From contig CAYXPZ010000054.1 of NCBI GenBank assembly GCA_964466965.1, forward strand, positions 1 to 16,652: 16,652 nucleotides of DNA. The letters run 5' to 3'. Numbering within the stretch: position 1 is the first letter of the stretch; every line of letters begins with the position of its first letter. The translations under genes were made by a program, and so were the position numbers. Below, piece after piece: positions 9,140 through 15,973 of the stretch. The DNA comes from Dichotomicrobium sp964466965. Its GTDB lineage: Bacteria; Pseudomonadota; Alphaproteobacteria; Rhizobiales; Rhodomicrobiaceae. Below the pieces are notes generated by a model that did no database searches, was not told the origin of the DNA, and saw only the letters and a program-made list of their open reading frames with translations.

Positions 9140-10569
9140 GCAGCACCGATGAGAACCGGCCTAGCGCCGCCGCCCCCGGGCAGGCCGACACAGAGGCGAA
9201 CCGCTTTTCGCGCCGTATGCGCCGCTATGCGCAGGTGAGCACTGGCGTCAGCGGCACGGCCGCGCGGCTCGCGGGCAACGCACTGTTTGGCTTCGATCTC
9301 AACCGCGAAAAGAATGCGCAACAGCTTGCGCGTGCGCTTGGCGGGATGAAGGGGCCGATCATGAAAGTGGCGCAGCTCCTGTCCACCATTCCGGACGCGC
9401 TGCCGCCTGAATATGCCGCGGAGCTTTCTCAGCTTCAGTCCCAGGCGCCGCCGATGGGCTGGCCGTTCGTCAAGCGCCGCATGGCCGCCGAGCTTGGGCC
9501 GGATTGGCAATCGCGCTTTGCCGAGTTTTCGCGCGAGGCGGTCGCTTCGGCGTCGCTCGGGCAGGTGCACAAGGCGCGCTCGCACGAGGGCGAGGCATTG
9601 GCCTGCAAGCTGCAATACCCGGATATGCAATCCTATGTTCAGGCCGACCTAAACCAGTTCAAGTGGCTGCTGCGCATTCACAAGCAGATGGATCCGGCGA
9701 TCGACACCTCTGAAATCGCGGCGGAATTGGAGGCGCGGCTCTATGAGGAGTTGGATTACGACCTCGAAGCCCGCCATACGACGCTCTATGGCAATATCTT
9801 CGCGGGCGATAAGCTCATTCAGGTGCCGGCGGTCTACACGTCGCTATCAACCAAGCGTTTGCTCAGCCTGGGCTGGATGGATGGTCAACCACTGGTGCGT
9901 TACAAGAACCACCCGCAACAGGATCGCAACCAGATCGCCCGCGCGCTGTTCCGCGCCTGGTGGTATCCGTTCAGCCATCACGGGGCGATCCATGGGGACC
10001 CGCATCTCGGTAACTACACGATCTTCGAGAGAGACGGGCGTCCGGCTGGCATCAACTTGCTGGATTACGGCTGTATCCGCACGTTCGCGCCGCGCTTCGT
10101 CGAGGGGGTCATCAACCTCTATCGCGGGCTAGAGCGCGACGACCGCGACCTGATCGTGCACGCCTATGAAACCTGGGGCTTCGTCGGCTTGTCCTACGAG
10201 GTTATCGAAATCCTGAATATCTGGGCGCGGTTCATCTATGGCCCGCTGCTCGATGACCGGGTACGCCGGATCGCAGAGGACGTCTCGCCCGGACAGTATG
10301 GCCGTCAGGAGGCGTTCTCGGTCCATAAGGCGTTACAGGAGAAAGGGCCGGTGCGCGTCCCTCGCGAGTTTGTGTTTATGGACCGCGCGGCCATCGGGCT
10401 TGGCGGGGTGTTCCTGCATCTAGACGCGGAGATGAACTTTCACCGCCTGTTCAACGAGACCATTCAGGATTTCGATATCGACGAGGTGGGTCGGCGCCAG
10501 AAGGCCACGTTCGAGCAGGCCGGCGTCCCATTGCCGGTGCATGGCGGCGAAGGCCAAATGGTGCTCTAG
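9136..10569 (+). CDS. ABC1/UbiB (AarF/ADCK) family atypical kinase
   Basis: A 477-residue member of the protein-kinase-like ABC1 family, whose best-known members (UbiB, COQ8) support ubiquinone biosynthesis. The family marks are present in order: GPIMKVAQ (73-80, the KxGQ site, here KVAQ), ASASLGQVHKA (137-147, the A-rich loop), Lys158 in ACKLQYP, ELDY (205-208), catalytic HGDPHLGNY (286-294, D288 and N293) and DYG (310-312, in place of DFG). No C-terminal membrane helices like those of UbiB are evident. The start overlaps the peptidase stop by four bases with only a weak ribosome site, which points to translational coupling. The target is unknown; it is a paralogue or functional relative of UbiB rather than certainly UbiB itself. 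Confidence 0.9.
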   Translation: MSSTDENRPSAAAPGQADTEANRFSRRMRRYAQVSTGVSGTAARLAGNALFGFDLNREKNAQQLARALGGMKGPIMKVAQLLSTIPDALPPEYAAELSQLQSQAPPMGWPFVKRRMAAELGPDWQSRFAEFSREAVASASLGQVHKARSHEGEALACKLQYPDMQSYVQADLNQFKWLLRIHKQMDPAIDTSEIAAELEARLYEELDYDLEARHTTLYGNIFAGDKLIQVPAVYTSLSTKRLLSLGWMDGQPLVRYKNHPQQDRNQIARALFRAWWYPFSHHGAIHGDPHLGNYTIFERDGRPAGINLLDYGCIRTFAPRFVEGVINLYRGLERDDRDLIVHAYETWGFVGLSYEVIEILNIWARFIYGPLLDDRVRRIAEDVSPGQYGRQEAFSVHKALQEKGPVRVPREFVFMDRAAIGLGGVFLHLDAEMNFHRLFNETIQDFDIDEVGRRQKATFEQAGVPLPVHGGEGQMVL

Positions 10570-10575
10570 GTCAAT

Positions 10576-12414
10576 TCAGGCACTCTTGGCGCCGAGCTCG
10601 AATTGAAGCTTTGCGAGCCGCGCGTAGACGCCGCCGCGCGCGATCAGTTCGTGATGGGTGCCCTGCTCGACGATGCGTCCCTCGTCCAGAACAAGGATGC
10701 GATCCGCGCTGAGCACTGTAGCCAGCCGGTGCGCTATGACCAGCGTGGTCCGGCCTTCCATCACCCGCTCAAGCGCCTGTTGAACAAGGCTCTCGCTGTG
10801 CGCGTCGAGCGCGCTGGTCGCCTCATCGAGAAGAAGCACCGGCGCGTCGCGAAGAATGGCGCGCGCAATGGCGATTCTCTGGCGCTGCCCGCCGGAGAGC
10901 ATTACCCCGCCTTCACCAAGCTGTGTATCATACCCCTCGGGCAACGTGGTGACGAACTCTTCAGCAAGCGCTGTCTCTGCTGCCAAGCGCACTTGGGCAT
11001 CGGAAGCGCCGGGCATGCCATAGCGGATGTTCTCCTTTACCGTATCCGAGAACAGCGCCACATCCTGCGGCACGATCGCAATTTGGTCCCGCAGCGCGCG
11101 AAGATCGAGGCGGTGCACTGGAATGCCGTCCAGGGTCACTTGGCCAGACTGCGGATCGTAGAAGCGCAGCAGCAGGCTGAAAATGGTGCTCTTGCCCGCG
11201 CCAGATGCTCCGACGATGGCGACGCGCTCGCCCGGTGCGACCTGAAACGACACCTGAGACAAGGCGCGCTCGGCCGGACGCGTGGGATAGTGGAACACCA
11301 CATCTTGAAAGGCGACGTCGCCGCGAACAGGTTGCGGCAAGGCCATCGGGTTGGGCGGAGATTGGATTTCCGGCTCGATCTGGCGCAGTTCGGCTAGCCT
11401 TTCCGCCGCGCCAGCGGCTTGCTGTAGCTCGCCCCACACCTCCGACAGCCCGCTCATTGCCGCTGCCGCAATCACCGTATAAAGCACGAACTGACCGAGC
11501 CGGCCGCCCGTCATTTCGCCGGTGAGGACGCCTTGCGCGCCGTACCACAGAATGCCGACCACGCTGGCGAAAGTCAGAAACATGGCCAGCGCCGTCAGGC
11601 CTGCGCGCGCGCGCATACGATGCCGTGCGGCATCAAAGGCGGTTTCCACCGCCGCGCCAAAGCGGCCGGTCACGGTTTCCTCGTGCGTATTGGCCTGCAG
11701 CGTGCGCACCGCCGCGAGGTTCTCTGCTGCGTAGGCGGCCGACGCGGCAATCGTGTCTTGCGCATGGGCGGACAGCCGGCGTACCGCCCGGCCATACGCC
11801 ATGAGCGGCAGCACGATAACGGGGATGGCGAGCACGACCAAAGCGCTGAGCTCGGCACTGGTGATGAGCATCATGATGAGCGCGCCGAACAGCAGCAGGA
11901 CGTTGCGCAGGAACTGCGTCGCCGTAAGTCCGACGGCCGCCTTGATCTGGGTTGTATCCGCGGTCAGGCGCGACATCACCTCGCCCGACTGGGTTTTCTC
12001 GTAAAAGGCGGGGCTGAGACCGCACAGGTGCCGAAACACCGAATCGCGCAAGTCTGCGACCACTCGCTCGCCCAACCAATTGACATAATAATACCGCGCG
12101 GCGCTCGATATCGCGAGAACCAGCCCCACGACGATCAGCGTGGCGAAATAGTTGTTAACCAAGGCAACGTTTTCGCCCGAGAACCCCAGATCGATCATCC
12201 GGCGCACGCCCATCGGCAGCGCCAGCGTTGCCATTGTGGACACCAGCAATGCGGCGAGGGCCAGTGCAATGTGTCCGCGATAGCGAAGGATAAACGGCTT
12301 GAGATTGATCAGTGGCCTAAGCGAGCGTTTCCCTGACGTTTCGCGCTTTCCGGCCCGGACGCGTGTCTCCGCCACGTCGCGCGCACGGGTTTGTGTGGGT
12401 GACGATACGACCAC
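10576..12414 (-). CDS. ABC exporter, fused permease and ATPase (MsbA-related)
   Basis: A 612-residue half-transporter that should act as a homodimer in the inner membrane. An N-terminal permease of about six helices spans residues 45-325. The ATPase domain follows, with Walker A GASGAGKST (402-410), Q-loop Q450, signature LSGGQ (506-510), Walker B LLLDE (527-531) and H-loop H562. All catalytic residues are present. It belongs to the MsbA-like, alphaproteobacterial branch of type IV exporters; lipid or hydrophobic substrates are likely but not shown. The start is GTG at 12414, with AGG 5 bases and AGGG about 10 bases upstream. A charged 30-residue leader precedes the first helix. It converges with the ABC1 kinase gene, with only six bases between the stop codons. 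Confidence 0.92.
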   Translation of the reverse strand: MVVSSPTQTRARDVAETRVRAGKRETSGKRSLRPLINLKPFILRYRGHIALALAALLVSTMATLALPMGVRRMIDLGFSGENVALVNNYFATLIVVGLVLAISSAARYYYVNWLGERVVADLRDSVFRHLCGLSPAFYEKTQSGEVMSRLTADTTQIKAAVGLTATQFLRNVLLLFGALIMMLITSAELSALVVLAIPVIVLPLMAYGRAVRRLSAHAQDTIAASAAYAAENLAAVRTLQANTHEETVTGRFGAAVETAFDAARHRMRARAGLTALAMFLTFASVVGILWYGAQGVLTGEMTGGRLGQFVLYTVIAAAAMSGLSEVWGELQQAAGAAERLAELRQIEPEIQSPPNPMALPQPVRGDVAFQDVVFHYPTRPAERALSQVSFQVAPGERVAIVGASGAGKSTIFSLLLRFYDPQSGQVTLDGIPVHRLDLRALRDQIAIVPQDVALFSDTVKENIRYGMPGASDAQVRLAAETALAEEFVTTLPEGYDTQLGEGGVMLSGGQRQRIAIARAILRDAPVLLLDEATSALDAHSESLVQQALERVMEGRTTLVIAHRLATVLSADRILVLDEGRIVEQGTHHELIARGGVYARLAKLQFELGAKSA

Positions 12415-12623
12415 TCTGCCTACCCTTTTGAATTATTCTTTGTTTGGTTCTAGCCGAACGTAAACGCTTCATGAAATGGAAAAATGCAGGCGGGCCGTTT
12501 CGCCGCGACAGCAGCAAGGGGCTTTCGGGCTTGTAATTGGCGGGGCAAGCAAGCTATATCCGCGATCAAACCGCACCGGGACACGTTCCCGATGGACCGA
12601 GGCGCGAGACCGAGAGTATCACG
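12415..12623. promoter_or_regulatory. Divergent region between ABC exporter and rpmE, with probable rpmE promoter
   Basis: A 209-base gap. On the + strand TTGTAA (12531-12536) and TATATC (12555-12560) with an 18-base spacer form a plausible sigma-70 promoter for rpmE, giving a leader of about 55 bases. The AT-rich part at 12425-12450 probably holds the promoter of the exporter on the - strand, but no clear hexamers were assigned. A 21-codon ORF at 12471-12536 lacks a ribosome site and is not called. Confidence 0.4.
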
Positions 12624-12845
12624 ATGAAAAGCGATATCCACCCAGATTACCATAAGATCAAGGTCGTCATGACCGACGGCACGGAATTCGAGACCTATTC
12701 GACCTATGGCTCGGAGGGCGACACGTTGACCCTTGAGATCGACCCCAACACGCACCCCGCATGGACTGGGGGCAGCCAGCATCTGGTCGATCGCGGCGGT
12801 CGGGTGAGCCGCTTCAAGAAGAAGTTCGAAGGCTTCTTGGGCTAA
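12624..12845 (+). CDS. rpmE: 50S ribosomal protein L31, cysteine-free form
   Basis: A 73-residue ribosomal protein that sits at the subunit interface. HPDYHKIKVVMTDGTEFETYST at the N-terminus and HPAWTG...RVSRFKKKFEGF at the C-terminus identify L31. It has no cysteine at all, so it is the zinc-independent form lacking the CxxC pair, which is common in alphaproteobacteria. The ATG at 12624 has GAGAG eight to ten bases upstream; the in-frame ATG at 12537 lies in the presumed promoter and was rejected. The gene appears monocistronic, ending at a hairpin terminator. Confidence 0.95.
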   Translation: MKSDIHPDYHKIKVVMTDGTEFETYSTYGSEGDTLTLEIDPNTHPAWTGGSQHLVDRGGRVSRFKKKFEGFLG

Positions 12846-12884
12846 CACGTAAAGCAAAGGGCTGTGCGCGCGGCATATCTCTGG

Positions 12885-12911
12885 ACGCAACCCGTTCGAG
12901 GGTTGCGCTTT
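12885..12911 (+). terminator. Intrinsic terminator after rpmE
   Basis: An 8-bp perfect stem CGCAACCC (12886-12893) / GGGTTGCG (12900-12907) with loop GTTCGA is followed by CTTT. It lies 40 bases after the rpmE stop and touches the stop codon of trcR, which is read from the opposite strand. It may therefore serve both genes, although the T-run is short on the + side and absent on the - side. Confidence 0.7.
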
Positions 12912-13653
12912 AGCGTGTTTCGTCTTCCGTAGCTTCACCAACCTCAAAATTCGCGAAAGTCCGCTCGGCAAGCTCGTCGGCGGTTTCCACGCGCTCCGGC
13001 TCAGCGTCTTCGCGGCTCTCCGATCCCTCAGCAGATGAGTCCTCGCTAGACACGGGCGCATCTGAGAGCGGTTTCAGGCCGGTATCCTTTGCGGTTGGCT
13101 GCGACGGCGGGTTTTCTGCCTCCTGGCGTTTGGCCGCTTTCTGTACCTCGGCATCAAGGTCCATCTGCTTGCACAGACCAAGCGTCACCGGATCCTGCGG
13201 CTGCAGGTTCGGCATATTCCAGTGGGTGCGGTCGCGGATCGTCTGGATCGTCGGCTTGGTTGTCCCGACGAGACGCATGATCTGGGAGTCGCGCAGCTCT
13301 GGGTGGTTGCGCAACAGCCAGTAGATCGCATTGGGACGGTCGTGACGGCGGGAGACCGGCGTGTATTTGGGCCGCCGTTTGGTCTTGGTCTCAGGGATCT
13401 GAACGGTGCTCTTCGCCAGTTTCATGCGGTAGGCGGCGTCGTCCTGCGCCCTGGCGATCTCCTCGCGGGTGAGCTGACCGCTTGATATCGGGTCCATACC
13501 CTTGATGCCTTGCGCCACCTGACCATCAGCGATGCCTTTCACCTCAAGCTGATGAAGGCCGCAGAAATCGGCGATCTGTTCGAAGGTCAGCGATGTATTG
13601 TCGACCAGCCACACGGCGGTGGCTTTTGGCATTAGCGGTTTGTCACTCATCAT
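12910..13653 (-). CDS. trcR: DUF1013 family protein, putative cell-cycle transcriptional regulator TrcR
   Basis: A 247-residue protein of the DUF1013 family, restricted largely to alphaproteobacteria and named in databases as cell-cycle transcriptional regulator TrcR. The N-terminal signature KATAVWLVDNTSLTFEQIAD and GIADGQVAQGIKGMDPI are clear. Two helix-turn-helix-like segments are visible, at about 20-45 (LTFEQIADFCGLHQLEVKGI) and 118-142 (PELRDSQIMRLVGTTKPTIQ), with a basic KTKRRPKY linker between them. From about residue 178 the chain is acidic and low-complexity, probably disordered. GGAG five bases before ATG 13653 sets the start; a second ATG follows at once. Its direct targets are not known to me. 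Confidence 0.88.
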   Translation of the reverse strand: MMSDKPLMPKATAVWLVDNTSLTFEQIADFCGLHQLEVKGIADGQVAQGIKGMDPISSGQLTREEIARAQDDAAYRMKLAKSTVQIPETKTKRRPKYTPVSRRHDRPNAIYWLLRNHPELRDSQIMRLVGTTKPTIQTIRDRTHWNMPNLQPQDPVTLGLCKQMDLDAEVQKAAKRQEAENPPSQPTAKDTGLKPLSDAPVSSEDSSAEGSESREDAEPERVETADELAERTFANFEVGEATEDETR

Positions 13654-13797
13654 GCGTTCTCCATGCTCAAGGAAAATCCCTGAGCGGGTTCAAAACGGTG
13701 CTGTCAAAGGGGACGGCGAGAATCGCGCTCTTAGTCAACATAGTCCCGCGCGAACGGCGGCGCAAACCCTGCGGGCAGGGCGGGCCCAATTTCCGGG
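13654..13797 (-). promoter_or_regulatory. trcR upstream region with imperfect palindrome; weak qor terminator
   Basis: In the 144 bases between trcR and the upstream reductase gene, a near-palindrome TCAAGGA-AAA-TCCCTGA (13667-13683, one mismatch) sits just ahead of the trcR ribosome site and could be an operator. A short hairpin CCCTG/CAGGG (13767-13780), followed on the - strand by TTTG, may be a weak terminator for the reductase. A TTGACA-like hexamer is present on the - strand at 13702-13707, but no -10 fits it. Confidence 0.3.
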
Positions 13798-14811
13798 TTA
13801 AGCGCCCGTGACAAGCAGGATCTTGCCGATATGCGCGTTGCTCTCCATGCGCTTGTGCGCTTCGGCGGCGTCGGAGAGCGCGAACCGGCTGTCGATGATG
13901 GGGCGGACATTGCCACTTGCCAGAAGCGGCCAGACGGTTGCTTCGAGGGCGCGCGCGATGCGTGCCTTCACGCTTGCCGGGCGGGCGCGCAAGGTGGAGC
14001 CGGTCAACGTAATCCGCTTCAGCATCAAGCGCATGAAATCCACCTCGACCTTCGAGCCGCGCAAGAAGGCGATTTGGTGAATGCGGCCATCTTCAGCCGC
14101 CACCGCGATGTTGCGCGGGATGTAGTCGCCCCCAACCATATCCAGGATGACATCTGCACCGCGACCCGCCGTGGCCGACTTGACGACGTCGACGAAGTCC
14201 TCGGTTTCGTAGTCAATTGCGCGCTCAGCGCCAAGTTCGGTGCAGATCGCGCCTTTCTCCGGGCCGCGCGCCGTTGTGAACACCCGCGCACCGAAGGCGC
14301 TGGCCAGCTGGATCGCCGTTGTTCCGATGCCGCTCGTGCCCCCGTGTACGACAAAGACTTCGCCCGCTTGCAATCCCGCGCGCTCGAACACATTGGCCCA
14401 GACCGTGAAGAAAGTCTCAGGCAGCGCGGCTGCCTCAATCAGATCCATGCCGGCAGGCACCGGCAATGCCGCCCCCTCGCTTGCTACGCAGTACTCGGCA
14501 TAGCCTCCACCGGTGACCAGCGCGCAGATCCGGTCTCCGGAGCTATAGCGGGTCACATTCGACCCGACCGCCACAACTTCGCCGGCGATTTCCAGACCGG
14601 GGATCGGCGATGCGCCTTTCGGCGGCGGATAAAGGCCCTGGCGCTGCATGACATCGGGGCGATTGATGCCGGCGGCTGCGACTTTGATCAGGACCTCGTC
14701 GGCGTCGGGCGCAGGCACCATCACATGCTGCGGCTTTAGCTGTTCGGGACCGCCAGGCTGTGCGATCGCGATTGCAGTCATCTGATCCGGTAGCCCGGTG
14801 GCGCTGGTCAT
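13798..14811 (-). CDS. NAD(P)H quinone oxidoreductase, zinc-free MDR (PIG3 type)
   Basis: A 337-residue medium-chain dehydrogenase/reductase that would reduce quinones with NADPH. AAGINRPDVMQRQGLYPPPKGAS (residues 47-69) and PGLEIAGEV (71-79) are typical of the PIG3 branch. The nucleotide-binding VVHGGTSGIGTTAIQLA lies at 154-170. The zinc-ligand residues of alcohol dehydrogenases are absent. The start at 14811 is fixed by a textbook AAGGAGG five bases upstream; the ATG at 14829 lies upstream of this site. It is followed after 144 bases by trcR on the same strand. No quinone substrate can be inferred from sequence. Confidence 0.92.
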   Translation of the reverse strand: MTSATGLPDQMTAIAIAQPGGPEQLKPQHVMVPAPDADEVLIKVAAAGINRPDVMQRQGLYPPPKGASPIPGLEIAGEVVAVGSNVTRYSSGDRICALVTGGGYAEYCVASEGAALPVPAGMDLIEAAALPETFFTVWANVFERAGLQAGEVFVVHGGTSGIGTTAIQLASAFGARVFTTARGPEKGAICTELGAERAIDYETEDFVDVVKSATAGRGADVILDMVGGDYIPRNIAVAAEDGRIHQIAFLRGSKVEVDFMRLMLKRITLTGSTLRARPASVKARIARALEATVWPLLASGNVRPIIDSRFALSDAAEAHKRMESNAHIGKILLVTGA

Positions 14812-14816
14812 AAAGT

Positions 14817-14823
14817 CCTCCTT
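14817..14823 (-). promoter_or_regulatory. Strong ribosome binding site fixing the quinone oxidoreductase start
   Basis: The - strand reads AAGGAGG, then five bases, then ATG at 14811. An alternative ATG at 14829 lies before this site, so the shorter protein is the supported one. Confidence 0.85.
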
Positions 14824-14951
14824 GCCCACACCGTGGTATTGAAAACGCAGGACGCCCGCAAGCCGGTGTGGCGCGGCCGCAAGGGGTCACCTCGCAGGAC
14901 ATGCCGCAGACCGGCGAAGCTATGCAAAATCATTGATGTTTTTTATTGCCG

Positions 14952-14966
14952 TTAACCTTGCTTTAA
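14952..14966. promoter_or_regulatory. CtrA-type binding box TTAA-N7-TTAA
   Basis: The 15-mer TTAACCTTGCTTTAA matches the full CtrA consensus of two TTAA half-sites separated by seven bases, and the first half-site continues as TTAACC. It lies between the divergently read quinone oxidoreductase (start 14811) and rcdA (start 15216). TTAA is rare in this GC-rich DNA, which makes a chance match less likely, but binding has not been shown. It could drive the short transcript that ends at 15078, rcdA beyond it, or the reductase on the other strand. Confidence 0.55.
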
Positions 14967-15001
14967 GCACAGCGGGCTAACCTCCAGATTGTCCAGTCAA
15001 A

Positions 15002-15052
15002 ATGGCGCTGAACGGTTCCTCCGTTTTGTCAGCCTCCCTGTTCAAAAACTGA
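15002..15052 (+). other. 16-codon ORF directly abutting a terminator (possible leader peptide)
   Basis: ATG at 15002 opens a 16-residue frame MALNGSSVLSASLFKN, and its TGA (15050-15052) overlaps the first bases of the terminator stem. This is the geometry of a leader peptide in front of an attenuator. There is no purine-rich ribosome site upstream and the peptide has no run of one amino acid, so chance is a real alternative. It lies inside the candidate small transcript. Confidence 0.2.
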
Positions 15053-15078
15053 GCCGCCTTCGGGCGGCTCTTTCTTTT
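15050..15078 (+). terminator. Strong intrinsic terminator, probably bidirectional
   Basis: A perfect 8-bp GC stem GAGCCGCC (15051-15058) / GGCGGCTC (15063-15070) closes on the stable TTCG tetraloop and is followed by TTTCTTTT (15071-15078). The upstream CAAAAACT gives a T-run for the other strand too. It ends a + strand transcript with no annotated gene in front of it, and would isolate rcdA from upstream transcription. Confidence 0.9.
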
Positions 15079-15215
15079 CCGGGCTTATGCGCCACATCAA
15101 AAACGCAATGTTAAGTCTGTGTCGTTAGCTATGGCATGCAGAAAATTGCGCGACGCTTTGTTCTGCTGCTATAGGTGGCGTGTTGCGTTCCGTATGTAGC
15201 GTAAGCGGGAGTCCC
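15079..15215 (+). promoter_or_regulatory. rcdA upstream region with weak sigma-70-like promoter
   Basis: Between the terminator and rcdA, TTGCGC (15146-15151) and TATAGG (15170-15175) with an 18-base spacer form a weak promoter candidate. A single TTAA half-site near 15112 has no partner seven bases on. The rcdA ribosome site GGGAG is at 15207-15211. Confidence 0.3.
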
Positions 15216-15800
15216 ATGAGTCACAATGCCCATAATCCTGGCGAATCCGGCGGCGATATGCCGGTTCCGTTCACCGAAAAATACACGGTTTCCCCGCAAT
15301 TCGACGAGCTGTTCCGTGAGGGTATGGCGCTCGTGGAGGACGCCGCCCAGTATCTGGACGGTCCGGGGCGGCGCGATTCGCAGATGCTGAACGGCGCTGC
15401 GGGTCTTGCCTATTCGACCGAGAGCATGCGCTTGACCACCAAGCTGATGCAACTTGCGTCTTGGCTGCTGGTCCGCCGATCGGTCGGGCGCGGGGAAATG
15501 ACGCTGGAAGAAGCCCTGAAGTCGCGCCAGCGCGCCAAGCTCACCTGTGCTTCTCGGTCCGAGCGGCCGGACGGTTTCGCCGAGCTGCCAAGCGAACTGC
15601 AGCGGTTGGTGAGAGAGTGCGATGCGCTCTACGACCGCGTATTGCGCCTCGACCGGTTGATCAGCCTGTCAAACGATCGGCCTCCGCGTTCCGAACCAAA
15701 TCCCGTTGCCTGCCAGGTGGATCGCCTGCGGCAAGCTTTTGAAGGCTGCGACACCGTCCGCTCGAAGGCGGTTGGCGCGACTCCCTCCGATCAAGCCTGA
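15216..15800 (+). CDS. rcdA: RcdA/DUF1465 family protein, regulator of CtrA degradation
   Basis: A 194-residue protein of the DUF1465 family. Caulobacter RcdA is an adaptor that helps ClpXP destroy the cell-cycle regulator CtrA. The family core is well kept: PVPFTEKYTVSPQFDELFREGMALVEDA opens it (17-44), then AQYLDGPGRR (44-53), then LAYSTESMRLTTKLMQLASWLL (64-85), then the GEMTLEEALK stretch (93-102). The LPSELQRLVRECDALYDRVLRLD segment (124-146) is helical. The ATG at 15216 has GGGAG just upstream; an in-frame ATG at 15180 lacks such a site. Given the CtrA-type box upstream, feedback on CtrA is plausible but not shown. The Caulobacter role may not hold in every alphaproteobacterium. Confidence 0.88.
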   Translation: MSHNAHNPGESGGDMPVPFTEKYTVSPQFDELFREGMALVEDAAQYLDGPGRRDSQMLNGAAGLAYSTESMRLTTKLMQLASWLLVRRSVGRGEMTLEEALKSRQRAKLTCASRSERPDGFAELPSELQRLVRECDALYDRVLRLDRLISLSNDRPPRSEPNPVACQVDRLRQAFEGCDTVRSKAVGATPSDQA

Positions 15801-15973
15801 GCCACCGCTCCGCGGCTTGGTAAAAGGCGGCGAAACGCCTCAGGGGGCTTGCACTGAAAATTTGATTTAGATCAAAGCTGCCGCTAAGCGTCTCCCCCAA
15901 TACTGCAAGTGAGTTCGGGTCGCACGCGCTCGTATGACCGACCAGGGCCGGACTGCATTCAGAGGAGGGGCGA
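15801..15973 (+). promoter_or_regulatory. ccoN promoter region with FNR/FixK box
   Basis: A perfect anaerobox TTGAT (15862-15866) TTAG ATCAA (15871-15875) lies 98 bases before ccoN. A -10-like CAATAC (15898-15903) is placed so that the box would centre near -41.5 from a start at about 15910, the class II activator position. cbb3 oxidase operons are classic targets of FNR/FixK under low oxygen. No clear terminator for rcdA was seen here. Confidence 0.85.

Larger units (their letters stand above)
14970..15078 (+). ncRNA. Candidate small RNA or leader transcript ending at a strong terminator
   Basis: No gene lies on the + strand between rpmE and this terminator, yet the terminator is one of the strongest in the window, which suggests a short transcript. 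The segment has three CCTCC motifs (14981-14985, 15018-15022, 15033-15037), complementary to Shine-Dalgarno sequences. One overlaps a hairpin AACGG/CCGTT (15011-15025) with loop TTCCT. Small RNAs of alphaproteobacteria often carry CCUCC motifs in loops. If the CtrA box lies at -35, transcription would begin near 14990, so the 5' end is uncertain. It could instead be an attenuated leader of rcdA. Confidence 0.35.

Noticed and set aside
10603..11397. Open frame on the + strand (264 codons)
   Set aside because: It is antisense to the ATPase domain of the ABC exporter, which carries all catalytic motifs.
12471..12536. 21-codon ORF upstream of rpmE
   Set aside because: No ribosome site, no recognisable product, and its end overlaps the probable -35 of the rpmE promoter.
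13702..13707. TTGACA on the - strand as trcR -35
   Set aside because: No acceptable -10 lies 16-18 bases downstream; it may still be part of a promoter but cannot be supported.
13831..14739. Open frame on the + strand (302 codons)
   Set aside because: It is antisense to the quinone oxidoreductase; Arg/Ala/His-rich and without domains.
15108..15125. Second CtrA box before rcdA
   Set aside because: Only one TTAA half-site is present; the position seven bases on does not read TTAA.
15801..15861. Terminator for rcdA
   Set aside because: A short AGGCG/CGCCT hairpin exists near 15827-15841 but has no T-run.
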